From NCBI RefSeq assembly GCF_004135205.1, contig NZ_CP035490.1:2497501-2561500 (forward strand): a DNA stretch of 64,000 nt. Direction: 5' to 3'. Shown in pieces: positions 45,114-53,795 of this stretch (its first letter is position 1; every line of letters starts with the position of its first letter). The notes beneath the pieces were generated by a model. The model was given only the letters and a program-made list of their open reading frames with translations. It was not told the origin of the DNA and searched no databases. The stretch comes from Hahella sp. KA22. GTDB lineage: Bacteria > Pseudomonadota > Gammaproteobacteria > Pseudomonadales > Oleiphilaceae. The translations under genes and the position numbers were made by a program.

Positions 45114-45743
45114 ATGAAGTCTTTTGTTGTTAATGCGCTGGCAGTTGCAGCCCTGTCCGTTTCTTGTATGTCCGTCCAAGCGGAAGAAATTCAAGATTCC
45201 CGTAGCCTTTACTTTGCTTTGACTGGAGGTTTTACCTTCGGTGGCGATGATATAGCAAAGTTTGAATACACTAATGGAGACACTGAAGAGGTTGAAGCTG
45301 GCGGTTTGGTTAATTTAGGTTTGGGTGCATTGTGGCAGTCTAAGGAGCAGCCAATCGCTGCTCAGGTTACCTTGAACTACCAGTTTGACCATACCAGTGC
45401 TAAAAATGGCGACGCTACGTTTGGTCGTGTTCCCCTTGAGGCAGTAGTTTTCTATACGGGCGTTCAAGACTGGCGGTTCGGTGCAGGGGTACGCTATGTC
45501 GCCAACCCTGAGTTAGATGTGGAAATTGATGGGGTGGATGGAAACGTAGAATATAAGTCTACTGTTGGTTTGGTTGTAGAAGCTGGTTATCGAGTTACTA
45601 ATAACCTTTGGGTGAACGTTCGTGGAGTCAGCGAAAAATACGAAGCTGAATCTGCTAGCATCGAAGGTTATAAGTTCCCTGTTGATTCCGACAAGAAGTT
45701 CAGCGGCAACCACGTTGGCGTGAACTTGGTTGCGCTATTCTAA
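45114..45743 (+). CDS. outer membrane beta-barrel protein
   Basis: 209 aa from ATG 45114 (AAGG ribosome site). Signal peptide MKSFVVNALAVAALSVSCMSVQA-EE. The mature part alternates polar and non-polar residues (SLYFALTGGFTFGG, GLVNLGLGALWQ, AAQVTLNYQFD, RFGAGVRYVANPELDVEI, STVGLVVEAGYRVTNNLWVNVRGV) and ends in aromatic F (GVNLVALF), as barrels recognised by BAM do. Probably eight strands, OmpA/OmpW-size. Lower G+C and strong promoter suggest high expression. Specific cargo unknown. Confidence 0.75.
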   Translation: MKSFVVNALAVAALSVSCMSVQAEEIQDSRSLYFALTGGFTFGGDDIAKFEYTNGDTEEVEAGGLVNLGLGALWQSKEQPIAAQVTLNYQFDHTSAKNGDATFGRVPLEAVVFYTGVQDWRFGAGVRYVANPELDVEIDGVDGNVEYKSTVGLVVEAGYRVTNNLWVNVRGVSEKYEAESASIEGYKFPVDSDKKFSGNHVGVNLVALF

Positions 45744-45770
45744 TTAGCCGCAGCGAACTCTCGTGTGCAA

Positions 45771-45806
45771 GAGCCTCCCGCCGTAAGGTCGGAGGCTTTT
45801 CTTTTA
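45771..45806 (+). terminator. rho-independent terminator of the beta-barrel gene
   Basis: AGCCTCC (45772-45778) / GGAGGCT (45791-45797), 12-base loop, T-rich tail to 45806. 28 bases past the stop. Confidence 0.85.
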
Positions 45807-46166
45807 TATAGGGGCTGTCCGCCTGCGCTTATTATCCTTCTCTTTACTTCTCCCGCCTCACCTCGACTATAAGTCCAATTCAGGGTTGGTCGTACCCTTT
45901 CAATACCATTTTTGTTGACCAATAAGACCACTTTTTCTTCCAGATAAACGTGGTGGTCCTCCGCCTGCAACTTTCGGCGTGATATGGACACTAACGCCGA
46001 ACGATTGAAATATAAGGGTTTGTCACGATGTGCAATTGTTCACACAAATTGACTAGGCTCTTGGGCGGATTGTCTTGGCAGGGGGAATCCCTACACTGGT
46101 ATGCGCCTTGGTACGTCGCATGCATACCTGTTAGAAAAAACAGAAGACGTCAGTTAAGCAAATTAA

Positions 46167-46274
46167 ATACCAAAAAACTACCATATTGGAATATAGGAAC
46201 TGGTTATCACTTTTGTGGTATCTAAATGGTATTTTTAAATTGACTGAAAGTCTCAAATAGGTATTATCTGGTAT
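46167..46274. promoter_or_regulatory. helically phased TGGTAT/ATACCA sites
   Basis: ATACCA (46167) and CTACCA (46178), 11 bases apart; TGGTAT (46216) and TGGTAT (46227), 11 apart; AGGTAT (46259) and TGGTAT (46269), 10 apart. A further pair, GTACCC (45892) and ATACCA (45903), is also 11 apart. Such spacing puts half-sites on one face of the helix. Confidence 0.45.
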
Positions 46275-46430
46275 ATGAAAGCATTTCCTTGCGCTTTTTT
46301 GTGATTTGCCGCTTACGGATATTGTGAGGAATACATAGGGCAATGCGACCTGATTTTCGGAGAGAAAAAGGAAAATTTAAAAGAGGTTCCGAAAAAGGGG
46401 CGACTGTGAAGTCCAGGTTGGATTGTGTTA

Positions 46431-46444
46431 TGAAAGCGCTTTCG
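46431..46444. promoter_or_regulatory. LacI-family operator before chitinase
   Basis: TGAAAGCGCTTTCG contains the perfect 12-base palindrome GAAAGCGCTTTC with the central CG pair typical of LacI-family sites. It lies 171 bases upstream of the chitinase ATG. A sister site is at 48899. Confidence 0.65.
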
Positions 46445-46614
46445 TTCAGTGATGGGTTGTGTAGCGTCGGCTGATGGGCGAACGGGAGAAAAGCTCTGGT
46501 TGATGAGGCTTCATAGATGAAGTCTGCGCCGGAGTTGCGCCGATTGTGATCGTTAAGATGGCGAACGGACTTTTCCTACTTCTAATAACGAATCGATAAC
46601 CTTAGGACGATCCT

Positions 46615-48609
46615 ATGTATATGGACAAAAAACACAGCAAATCCGGCTTTATGAAGACCGCGCTCTGTGCGGGTCTCATCGCCGCATCCCAGGCTTCCTG
46701 GGGCGTTGAATGCAGCCAGGTGTCCGGCGCCTGGCAAGACGGCGGGAATTACACCGCCGGTCAATACGTCACTTTTAATTCCGGTATTTACTCCGCTTTA
46801 GTCAATCACACCGCTCACCTGGGCGCTGGCTGGACGCCGGCGGTCGGTTCGTTGTGGCGTTATGAAGAGCCGGATCATTGTGTTGGCGGTGGCGACACTG
46901 GTGGAGATAACGGCGGCGACACCGGTGGTGACAATGGAGGAGATACGGGCGGCGACAACGGTGGCGACACTGGAGGAGATAACGGCGGCGATACCGGCGG
47001 TGACAACGGTGGAGACACTGGAGGCGATACCGGCGGCAACAATAACGGCGGCGATGATTGCGACGCCAGCGCGCCAGCCTGGAGTTCCTCTACTGTTTAT
47101 ACCCAGGGTAAGGAGGTCTTGCACAAAGGCGCTGTTTACAAGGCCAAATGGTGGACGCAAGGTGATGAGCCCGGCGCCAGTGAATGGGGCCCATGGGAAT
47201 TGGTGGACGCGTCCGGTTGTCCTGGCGATGGCGGGGATAACGGAGGCGACGACGGCGGTGACAATGGCGACGGTGGAGATAACGGAGACGGCGGCGATAA
47301 TGGCTCCGATGATCCGATCGACACTACTGGCTGGCCGAAGCCGTTGATGGAGAACAACAAGCCCTATCAGAACACTACAAACAGTGTTGTCGGCACTTAC
47401 TTCGTTGAGTGGGGCGTCTACGGCCGCAACTTCCCGGTAGAGAAAATACCGGCGCAAAACCTGACTCACCTGTTGTATGCCTTCATCGCCGTGTGCGGAC
47501 CTAATGAATCATTACGTGAGGCGAACCCGCAAGGCCACTCTGTGTTGATGAATGAGTGTAGCGATCAGCCTGATTACACTGTCACCATTCATGACCGCTT
47601 CGCCGCGCTTGAGAAGAGCTACCCTGGCGACAAGTGGGATGATCCCATGCGCGGGAACTTCGGTCAGTTGAGGCGTCTGAAGAAAACCAATCCCGACATC
47701 AAGATCCTGCCTTCCATTGGCGGCTGGACGCTGTCTGATCCGTTCTTCTACTTCGCCAACGACGCGCAGAAGCGTGCGGTGTTCGTCAATTCCGTGGTCG
47801 ACTTCCTGAAGACTTATAAGTTCTTCGACGGCGTCGATATTGACTGGGAATACCCTGGCGGCGGCGGAGCCAACACAGGACTGGGCTCGCCTCAGGATCG
47901 CGATGGCTACGCTGAGTTGATGCATGATCTGCGCGCAGCGCTGGATACGCTGGAAGCGGAGACCGGCAGAGACTACCAGTTAACTTCGGCGGTAGGCTCC
48001 GCGCCAAGCAAGATTGACGCTGTGAACTACTCCACTGCCGTGCAGTACATGGACTACGTCTTCGCTATGACGTACGACTATTACGGCGGCTGGAACAATC
48101 AATTAGGTCATCAGACCGGCCTGTACGCAGGCGATCATGAGATCCATGAGGGCTTCAGCTCCGACGCCACCATCAATAACCTGATGAGCGCAGGCGTGCC
48201 CGCCAACAAACTGGTGCTGGGCGCGGCCATGTACGGACGCGGCTGGAAAGGCGTGACTGGCGGTACAGAGACTGATCCATTCGCAGGAACCGGCGGCGGT
48301 AAGCATGCAGGCACCTGGGAGGACGGCGTGCTGGATTACCGCGCTATCGAGCAGAAGTTCCTGGGCGGCGCCAACGGCCAGGGCATCGATGGCTACAAGT
48401 ATTTCTACGATGAAAAGGCGGAAGCGCCATTCTTGTGGAACTTCTCCAACGGCTCGTTGATCACTTTCGATAACGCCCGTTCGGCCAAAGCCAAAGGCGA
48501 ATATGCGCGTGACAAAGGTCTCGCGGGCGTATTCACCTGGGAAGTTGATGCGGATAACGGAAATATCCTCAACGCTGTTCATGAAGGCTTGGGGCATCCG
48601 CAAAAGTAG
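46615..48609 (+). CDS. secreted GH18 chitinase with two chitin-binding modules
   Basis: 664 aa. Signal peptide near residues 1-31 (LCAGLIAASQASWG-VE). A CBM5/12-like module lies at about 33-86 and a second at 150-203 (APAWSSSTVYTQGKEVLHKGAVYKAKW in two halves), each followed by a Gly/Asp linker. The GH18 domain spans about 250-660: YFVEWGVYGRNF, SIGGWTLSDPF, and DGVDIDWE (D405, D408, D410, acid E412), then AMTYDYYGGW. Hydrolyses chitin outside the cell. Preceded by a LacI-type operator; ends in a strong terminator. Confidence 0.94.
   Translation: MYMDKKHSKSGFMKTALCAGLIAASQASWGVECSQVSGAWQDGGNYTAGQYVTFNSGIYSALVNHTAHLGAGWTPAVGSLWRYEEPDHCVGGGDTGGDNGGDTGGDNGGDTGGDNGGDTGGDNGGDTGGDNGGDTGGDTGGNNNGGDDCDASAPAWSSSTVYTQGKEVLHKGAVYKAKWWTQGDEPGASEWGPWELVDASGCPGDGGDNGGDDGGDNGDGGDNGDGGDNGSDDPIDTTGWPKPLMENNKPYQNTTNSVVGTYFVEWGVYGRNFPVEKIPAQNLTHLLYAFIAVCGPNESLREANPQGHSVLMNECSDQPDYTVTIHDRFAALEKSYPGDKWDDPMRGNFGQLRRLKKTNPDIKILPSIGGWTLSDPFFYFANDAQKRAVFVNSVVDFLKTYKFFDGVDIDWEYPGGGGANTGLGSPQDRDGYAELMHDLRAALDTLEAETGRDYQLTSAVGSAPSKIDAVNYSTAVQYMDYVFAMTYDYYGGWNNQLGHQTGLYAGDHEIHEGFSSDATINNLMSAGVPANKLVLGAAMYGRGWKGVTGGTETDPFAGTGGGKHAGTWEDGVLDYRAIEQKFLGGANGQGIDGYKYFYDEKAEAPFLWNFSNGSLITFDNARSAKAKGEYARDKGLAGVFTWEVDADNGNILNAVHEGLGHPQK
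46885..47055 (+). repeat. in-frame tandem repeat coding a GGDTGGDN linker
   Basis: About five units of 24 bases encode GGDTGGDN. Synonymous codons vary between units (GGT/GGC/GGA, GAT/GAC), so the repeat is protein-conserved rather than newly copied. The acidic, Asp-rich linker may bind calcium. A shorter relative follows at 47224-47320. Confidence 0.85.
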
Positions 48610-48617
48610 CCCTTGTT

Positions 48618-48648
48618 GGGGGTAGAATCGGCACTACCCCCTTTTTTT
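48618..48648 (+). terminator. rho-independent terminator of the chitinase
   Basis: GGGGGTAG (48618-48625) / CTACCCCC (48634-48641), 8-base loop, TTTTTTT to 48648. It lies 8 bases past the stop. Confidence 0.92.
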
Positions 48649-48773
48649 GGCTATTACGGTTTTGACTATGACGGCTTTGACAGACGACGGTTTTAACCAG
48701 AGATGGTTATAACAAGCAGAGAAGGTTGTCGCTAAATCATCACTGACTTAGATCAAGTAGTAGCCGTAACGCT

Positions 48774-48804
48774 AAACCGGATGGGCTAAGCCCCCATCCG
48801 GTTT
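48774..48804. other. strong hairpin of unknown role
   Basis: Perfect 12-bp arms AAACCGGATGGG (48774-48785) / CCCATCCGGTTT (48793-48804), 7-base loop. No T-run on the + strand, and the chitinase already has a terminator 125 bases before it. Could be a leader structure or a second terminator on the - strand. Confidence 0.6.
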
Positions 48805-48898
48805 CCAAAGGACAGCGATGAGATCGCGTGCGGTAATCAACATTTTTTCGGATAAACACTAAACCGGCATTGACTGCCTTTGTCCAACGAGTGAAAAA

Positions 48899-48912
48899 TG
48901 AAAACGCTTTCA
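48899..48912. promoter_or_regulatory. LacI-family operator before GH16 gene
   Basis: TGAAAACGCTTTCA has TGAAA and TTTCA arms around ACGC, one base off a perfect palindrome. 12 of 14 bases match the site before the chitinase. It lies 112 bases upstream of ATG 49024. Confidence 0.65.
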
Positions 48913-49023
48913 TGCAGAAGAGTGGTAAGTCAGCGCATTTTTCCTTTTTGAACAGCTGAAGTGTCTATCCGAAAAAGTGCTCTGGTTTCTCCATTCAAAA
49001 AACCAATAAATAAGGAGAACTCG

Positions 49024-50751
49024 ATGAACAAGAAACACTGGCCGGCTTCCGCGCTAATGGCGGCGTCTATCGTCGTCGCGGGTTGCGGCAGTTTCGCCGC
49101 CAATGCGGAGATTCCGGAAGGGGTCTATCAGATTAAATCCAAAAAAAGCGGCTTATGTCTGGACGTGTGGAGCGGTTCCACGCAGCAGGCCGCGCGCATC
49201 GTTCAATGGCAGTGTCATGACGGCAATAATCAGCGCTGGAAAATTACGCCAGCAGGCGGCGGCGCCTATCGCTTGCTGGCTATGCACAGCGGACTGGCGA
49301 TGGATGTGGAGTCCGCTTCCACCGCCAACGGCGCCGGGCTGCAGCAGTGGCCGGATAACGGTTCCGGGGCGCAGCGCTTCAAATTTGAAGATCTCGGCAA
49401 TAATGAGTTCCGCATCATCAATAGCGGCAGCGGCAAATCCCTGGATATCGAGGAAGCCAGCGTCGAGCCGGGCGTCAGGCTGCAACAATGGGACTGGAAC
49501 AGCGGCGACCATCAGCGTTTCTATCTGATGACGGACGGCGGTCCCACGCCTCCTGGCGCGTCCATTCCCGGCAAGATTGAAGCTGAAGATTACAGTGCGT
49601 TCTCCGACACCACGCCGGGAAATACCGGTGGCGGTTATCGTCAGGATGACGTGGATATCGAAGCGACGGCGGATCAGGACGGGGGCTTCAATGTCGGCTG
49701 GACGGCCCCTGGCGAATACCTGCGCTATAACCTGAACGCCGCCGAATCCGGCGAGTATAAAGTCAGTTTACGAGTCGCTTCCATTTACGCCGGTAAACAG
49801 GTGGTAGTGAAGCTTGACGGCGCAGACGTCAGCGGCGCGCTGGCGGTACCCAACACGGGCGGTTGGCAGAACTGGGCGGACATCAGCTTCAATGCGAACC
49901 TGTCATCCGGCGCGCATCAGCTGGAAGTCGCTTTCCTGACTGACGGCATTAACCTGAATTACATCAATTTCGCCAAAGGCGGCGATCCTACCGATCCCAC
50001 TGATCCGCCAGGATGGACGCTGGTATGGCGGGATGAATTCAATGGCGACAGCATTGACCTGGGCAAGTGGGAGCATGAAGTCAACGGCAATGGCGGCGGC
50101 AATAATGAGCTGCAGTACTACACTGCGCGTTCGCAAAACTCATGGGTGTCCGGCGGCAAGTTGCACATTCAGGCGTTGAAAGAGCGCTACACCGGACCGG
50201 AAGGAACCCGTGACTACACATCCGCCCGTTTACGCACGCTCAACAAGGGCGACTGGAAATACGGTCGTTTTGAAATTCGCGCCAAGCTGCCATGGGGGCA
50301 GGGCATGTGGCCGGCTATCTGGATGTTGCCGACAGACTGGGTTTATGGCGGCTGGGCGGCCAGCGGCGAGATCGACATCATGGAGGCGGTCAACCTGAAA
50401 GGGGCTGGCGGCAATGAAATCTACGGCACGCTGCACTATGGCGGCGAATGGCCCAACAATACCCACACCGGCGATCACATGGCGCCTTCCTCCAGCGTGG
50501 TGGACCAGTTCCATACCTACGCATTGGAGTGGGAGGAAAACGAAATTCGCTGGTATATCGACGGCGTGCATTATCAGACGCAAACCAGCTGGTACTCCAC
50601 CGCTGCGCCTTATCCTGCGCCGTATAACCAACGCTTCCATATGATTCTGAATCTGGCTGTGGGCGGTAACTGGCCAGGCAATCCGAATGGATCAACGGTG
50701 TTTCCGCAGTCGATGGAAGTGGATTACGTGAGGGTGTATCGCAAAAACTGA
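49024..50751 (+). CDS. GH16 beta-glucanase lipoprotein with ricin-type and CBM6 modules
   Basis: 575 aa. ATG 49024 has AAGGAG; an upstream frame from 48961 is rejected. The signal ends in VVAGC, a lipobox, so it is probably a lipoprotein (cleavage at ANA-E is the alternative). Order: ricin-B/CBM13 lectin (about 30-170, two QRW/QRF repeats), CBM6 (about 180-315, KIEAEDYSAFSDT and INLNYINFA), PTDPTDPP linker, GH16 (about 330-575) with nucleophile E449 and acid E454 in GEIDIMEAVN. The laminarinase-like type cuts beta-1,3-glucans, as in algal or fungal walls. Confidence 0.92.
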   Translation: MNKKHWPASALMAASIVVAGCGSFAANAEIPEGVYQIKSKKSGLCLDVWSGSTQQAARIVQWQCHDGNNQRWKITPAGGGAYRLLAMHSGLAMDVESASTANGAGLQQWPDNGSGAQRFKFEDLGNNEFRIINSGSGKSLDIEEASVEPGVRLQQWDWNSGDHQRFYLMTDGGPTPPGASIPGKIEAEDYSAFSDTTPGNTGGGYRQDDVDIEATADQDGGFNVGWTAPGEYLRYNLNAAESGEYKVSLRVASIYAGKQVVVKLDGADVSGALAVPNTGGWQNWADISFNANLSSGAHQLEVAFLTDGINLNYINFAKGGDPTDPTDPPGWTLVWRDEFNGDSIDLGKWEHEVNGNGGGNNELQYYTARSQNSWVSGGKLHIQALKERYTGPEGTRDYTSARLRTLNKGDWKYGRFEIRAKLPWGQGMWPAIWMLPTDWVYGGWAASGEIDIMEAVNLKGAGGNEIYGTLHYGGEWPNNTHTGDHMAPSSSVVDQFHTYALEWEENEIRWYIDGVHYQTQTSWYSTAAPYPAPYNQRFHMILNLAVGGNWPGNPNGSTVFPQSMEVDYVRVYRKN

Positions 50752-50812
50752 GGAAAACGAATTTCCTCAGTATGGACTGATTAAGACAGTATCTCGTTAA
50801 CAACAAGAAAGT

Positions 50813-50841
50813 CCCCGCCGCGACATCGGTCGCCGGCGGGG
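50813..50841 (+). terminator. hairpin after GH16 gene
   Basis: CCCCGCCG (50813-50820) / CGGCGGGG (50834-50841), 13-base loop. No T-run, only GCTAAAA. About 60 bases past the stop. Confidence 0.45.
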
Positions 50842-50961
50842 CTAAAACCGCGGCCCGCCTGTTGGCAGTTAGGGTTGGTCGGCACAGCGTTCGCACTGAA
50901 TAGATAACAACAATGTGTAACAACGCAACGCCTCCAAGGGCATATAAAGGAGAACGTTCTT

Positions 50962-53610
50962 ATGACATACCGAGGAAATCAAACCCGCTTGAAGCGTTTA
51001 TCTCTGTGTGTGGCCATGCTGGCCGCAATGCAGGCGCAAAACGCGGCGGCGGAAACTCTGCATACCGCTGCGGCGCCCACCGGTTTTGATGCGCAGCAGT
51101 CGGCGCAGACGGTGTCGGAATTGGGGGTGACCTGGCAGGTGACGGACAATTTGCAGGACAGCTATAACAGCTTTCTGGCGGATTTGACCATTCATAACCG
51201 CGGCGCCACGGATCTGGAAGCGTCCGGGTGGACCATCTATTTCAACTTTGTGCGCGACGTGCTGGCGGTGACGCCGTCGGATCAGTTCAATGTCGAGCAC
51301 ATCAACGGCGATTTTTTCAAACTCACTCCGGCGGCGGGCTTCACTGGCCTGAAAGCGGGGGAGTCTCTCAAGATTCAACTTAAAGCCAGCTTCTGGGCGA
51401 TCAGTAAGTCCGATGCCCCAGCCGGCTTTTATATCGTTAAAAATGACGGCTCTGGCGGCCAGAGCGTTGAGGCGATCACGGATGTGACGCTGGGCGCGCA
51501 AACTACGCCGGAGCAAACGCAGCGCTTTGATGGCGACAATATGCCGTTGGACACAGCGGAAGTACGCTTTGAGCGCAACCGCCAATATCTGGCGGCGGCG
51601 CAAACCGGACCAACACTGTTGCCGACGCCGGCGTCCATGACTGTGAACGAGGCGGAAAGCCTCACGGTCGCGGCGCCTTTCAAACTTTACTTCGACCGTC
51701 GTTTCATGCGTGAAGGACGTTATCTACAAAGCCAGCTTCAAGCGCTGGGCGTGCCGGTGGAAGTGGTGCGCCGTTGCACCGACGCGGCCAACGCCATCTG
51801 CTTGCAAGGCGCGCAAAGTCAGGGGCGTCCTGGCTCCGATGAAAGCTACCAGCTGAGCACCAGCACGGCTTCCGGCGTACGCATCGCGGCGGACTCTCCC
51901 ACTGGCATGTTCTATGGCGTGCAATCCTTGTTGGGTCTGCTTCCTCTGGAGACATACCAGGGTGGCGGACTGCCGGTGCGCCTGCCGGTGGTGGAAATTT
52001 CCGACGCGCCGCGTTTTTCGTACCGGGGCATGCATCTGGATGTGGCGCGACATTTTAGTCAGCCCGAAAGCGTCAAAAAGCTTATCGACGTCATGGCGCT
52101 GTACAAACTGAACAAACTGCATCTGCACCTTTCCGATGATGAAGGCTGGCGTCTGGAAATTCCCGGTCTGCCTGAATTGACCTCCGTTGGGGGTAAACGA
52201 GGGCATTCCGAGAACGAGTTGGATAATCTGGTTCCTTCGTTCGGCTCTGGACCCTTTGCGGACAGCAATAACGGCTCCGGTTATTTCTCCCGTCAGCAAT
52301 ACGTTGAGCTGCTGCGCTACGCGGCTGAGCGTCATATCGAAGTGGTGCCGGAGTTCGATCTGCCCGGCCACGCCAGAGCGGCGATCAAATCCATGGAATC
52401 CCGCGCGAAGCAGTTCGCCGACGCGGGTAAGCCCTATCAGGGCAGAAATTTCCTGCTGAGCGATCCTGAGGACAAGTCGGAATACAAGTCTGTGCAGGGC
52501 TGGAAGGACAACGTCGTGAACCCTTGTATGCCAACCACTTACTTCTTCATCGACAAAGTGGTCGGCGAGGTGTCGCGCATGTACCGTCAGGCCGGTCTGC
52601 GCATGCCCGCTTTCCATGTGGGAGCTGATGAAGTGCCGGCGGGCGTCTGGAAGAAATCCCCCGCCTGTACCCGGATGTTCGGTTCGGAGGAATTGAGCGC
52701 GGACGACGTGGAAATGCTGAACCGCTTCTTCAACGCTACCGTGACCGGTATTGTCGCCGCCCACGGAACCAAGATCGCCGGCTGGGAAGAGCTGGCGTTC
52801 ATGCATGAAGACGGCGGCAAAGTGGTCAACCCGCATTTTGTCGGCGGCATCATGATTCCCTATGTCTGGAACAATGTGTGGGGCTGGGGCACAGAAGATA
52901 ACGCCTACAAACTGGCTAATGCGGGTTACCCGGTAGTGTTGGCCAACGCCACCAACCTGTACTTCGATCTGGCCTACCAGAAAGACCCGGAAGAACCTGG
53001 TTATTACTGGGCTGGTTTTGTGGACACCCGTCGTGTGTATGAATTCACGCCGATGGATGTATTCAAAGCTGCGTGGGTGGATCGCATGGGCAATCCGTTG
53101 ACAGACGATATGTGGAATGACCGCACCCGTCTGGCGGCGGATAAACAGGACATGATTCTCGGCGTGCAGGGCGAACTGTGGAGCGAGAACGTGAAAACGG
53201 AATCCGATCTGTTCTATCTGGCGCTGCCCAAGTTGTTGGGATTGGCGGAGAGAGGCTGGTCGCCGCAACCGGATTGGGCGAATGAAACAGATCAGACGCA
53301 ACGTCTGAGCGGGCTGAATCAAGCTTGGAGCGGATTCGCCGCACGGGTCGGCGCCTACGACCTCAAGCGTCTGGACAGCTGGAACGGCGGTTATGATTTC
53401 CGCGTACCGCCTCCCGGCGCCAAGGTGGCCGACGGCATGCTGGAAGCGAACTTGTCCTTCCCCGGTCTGGAGATCCGTTACACCCTGGACGGCTCCGAAC
53501 CAACAACCGAATCGCCACTGTATGACGGGCCTGTCGCCGTCAGCGGCGGCGTTAAACTCAAAACATTTACCCCTTCGGGTCGCGCCAGCCGCACAGTGGA
53601 ACTGAACTAG
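50962..53610 (+). CDS. GH20 beta-N-acetylhexosaminidase (chitobiase)
   Basis: 882 aa, chitobiase length. Splits chitobiose and longer GlcNAc oligomers made by the chitinase. Signal peptide MTYRGNQ...AQNAAA-ET. Order: CHB_HEX-type carbohydrate-binding domain (about 45-190, WQVTDNLQDSYNSFLADLTI), GH20b (about 210-340), GH20 barrel (about 345-800) with FHVGADEVPAG (catalytic D556/E557), and a C-terminal Ig-like CHB_HEX_C (GLEIRYTLDGSEPTTESPLYDG). An AAGGAG site precedes ATG 50962. No LacI-type palindrome was found in its leader. Ends in a strong terminator. Confidence 0.94.
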   Translation: MTYRGNQTRLKRLSLCVAMLAAMQAQNAAAETLHTAAAPTGFDAQQSAQTVSELGVTWQVTDNLQDSYNSFLADLTIHNRGATDLEASGWTIYFNFVRDVLAVTPSDQFNVEHINGDFFKLTPAAGFTGLKAGESLKIQLKASFWAISKSDAPAGFYIVKNDGSGGQSVEAITDVTLGAQTTPEQTQRFDGDNMPLDTAEVRFERNRQYLAAAQTGPTLLPTPASMTVNEAESLTVAAPFKLYFDRRFMREGRYLQSQLQALGVPVEVVRRCTDAANAICLQGAQSQGRPGSDESYQLSTSTASGVRIAADSPTGMFYGVQSLLGLLPLETYQGGGLPVRLPVVEISDAPRFSYRGMHLDVARHFSQPESVKKLIDVMALYKLNKLHLHLSDDEGWRLEIPGLPELTSVGGKRGHSENELDNLVPSFGSGPFADSNNGSGYFSRQQYVELLRYAAERHIEVVPEFDLPGHARAAIKSMESRAKQFADAGKPYQGRNFLLSDPEDKSEYKSVQGWKDNVVNPCMPTTYFFIDKVVGEVSRMYRQAGLRMPAFHVGADEVPAGVWKKSPACTRMFGSEELSADDVEMLNRFFNATVTGIVAAHGTKIAGWEELAFMHEDGGKVVNPHFVGGIMIPYVWNNVWGWGTEDNAYKLANAGYPVVLANATNLYFDLAYQKDPEEPGYYWAGFVDTRRVYEFTPMDVFKAAWVDRMGNPLTDDMWNDRTRLAADKQDMILGVQGELWSENVKTESDLFYLALPKLLGLAERGWSPQPDWANETDQTQRLSGLNQAWSGFAARVGAYDLKRLDSWNGGYDFRVPPPGAKVADGMLEANLSFPGLEIRYTLDGSEPTTESPLYDGPVAVSGGVKLKTFTPSGRASRTVELN

Positions 53611-53634
53611 CCGCGGATTGGTAATCCTTGACCT

Positions 53635-53675
53635 ACACTCCGGAGTTTTTGCTGGGAACTCCGGGGTGTCTTTTT
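53635..53675 (+). terminator. rho-independent terminator of the hexosaminidase
   Basis: ACACTCCGGAGTT (53635-53647) / AACTCCGGGGTGT (53657-53669), 13 bp with one G-T pair, 9-base loop, TTTTT at 53671-53675. Confidence 0.92.
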
Positions 53676-53795
53676 CTCGCTTGCGCGGGCTTCTATTCAG
53701 GCGGACAATGCCTTTTCCGGATCAATGACATGCTGCGGTAGGAGTACGAATAGGGCGCTGTATTCGGATACACGCAACCCCGCCACGGAGGTCCT

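Larger units (their letters stand above)
45807..46614. other. long AT-rich regulatory region before the chitinase
   Basis: About 800 bases with no convincing gene; short frames at 45740-45991 (-) and 46028-46225 (+) look accidental. Contains phased TGGTAT/ATACCA repeats (45892-46274), a LacI-type operator (46431-46444) and an AGGA ribosome site before ATG 46615. The base composition is clearly lower in G+C than the flanking genes. Confidence 0.5.
48649..49023. other. 375-base region between chitinase and GH16 gene
   Basis: No gene. Contains a perfect 12-bp hairpin (48774-48804), the second LacI-type operator (48899-48912) and the AAGGAG ribosome site for 49024. Confidence 0.5.

Noticed and set aside
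45740-45991. 83-codon - strand frame
   Set aside because: Crosses the terminator of the beta-barrel gene, has no ribosome site and no family likeness.
46028-46225. 65-codon + strand frame in the AT-rich region
   Set aside because: No ribosome site, odd Trp/Arg-rich composition, and it overlaps the phased repeat sites.
46885-47055. Possible CRISPR array
   Set aside because: Repeats are contiguous, in frame and coding; no spacers.
51724-53322. 532-codon open frame on the - strand
   Set aside because: Lies antisense to the GH20 gene, whose protein has full catalytic motifs; the - strand translation is Arg/His/Gln-rich and matches nothing.
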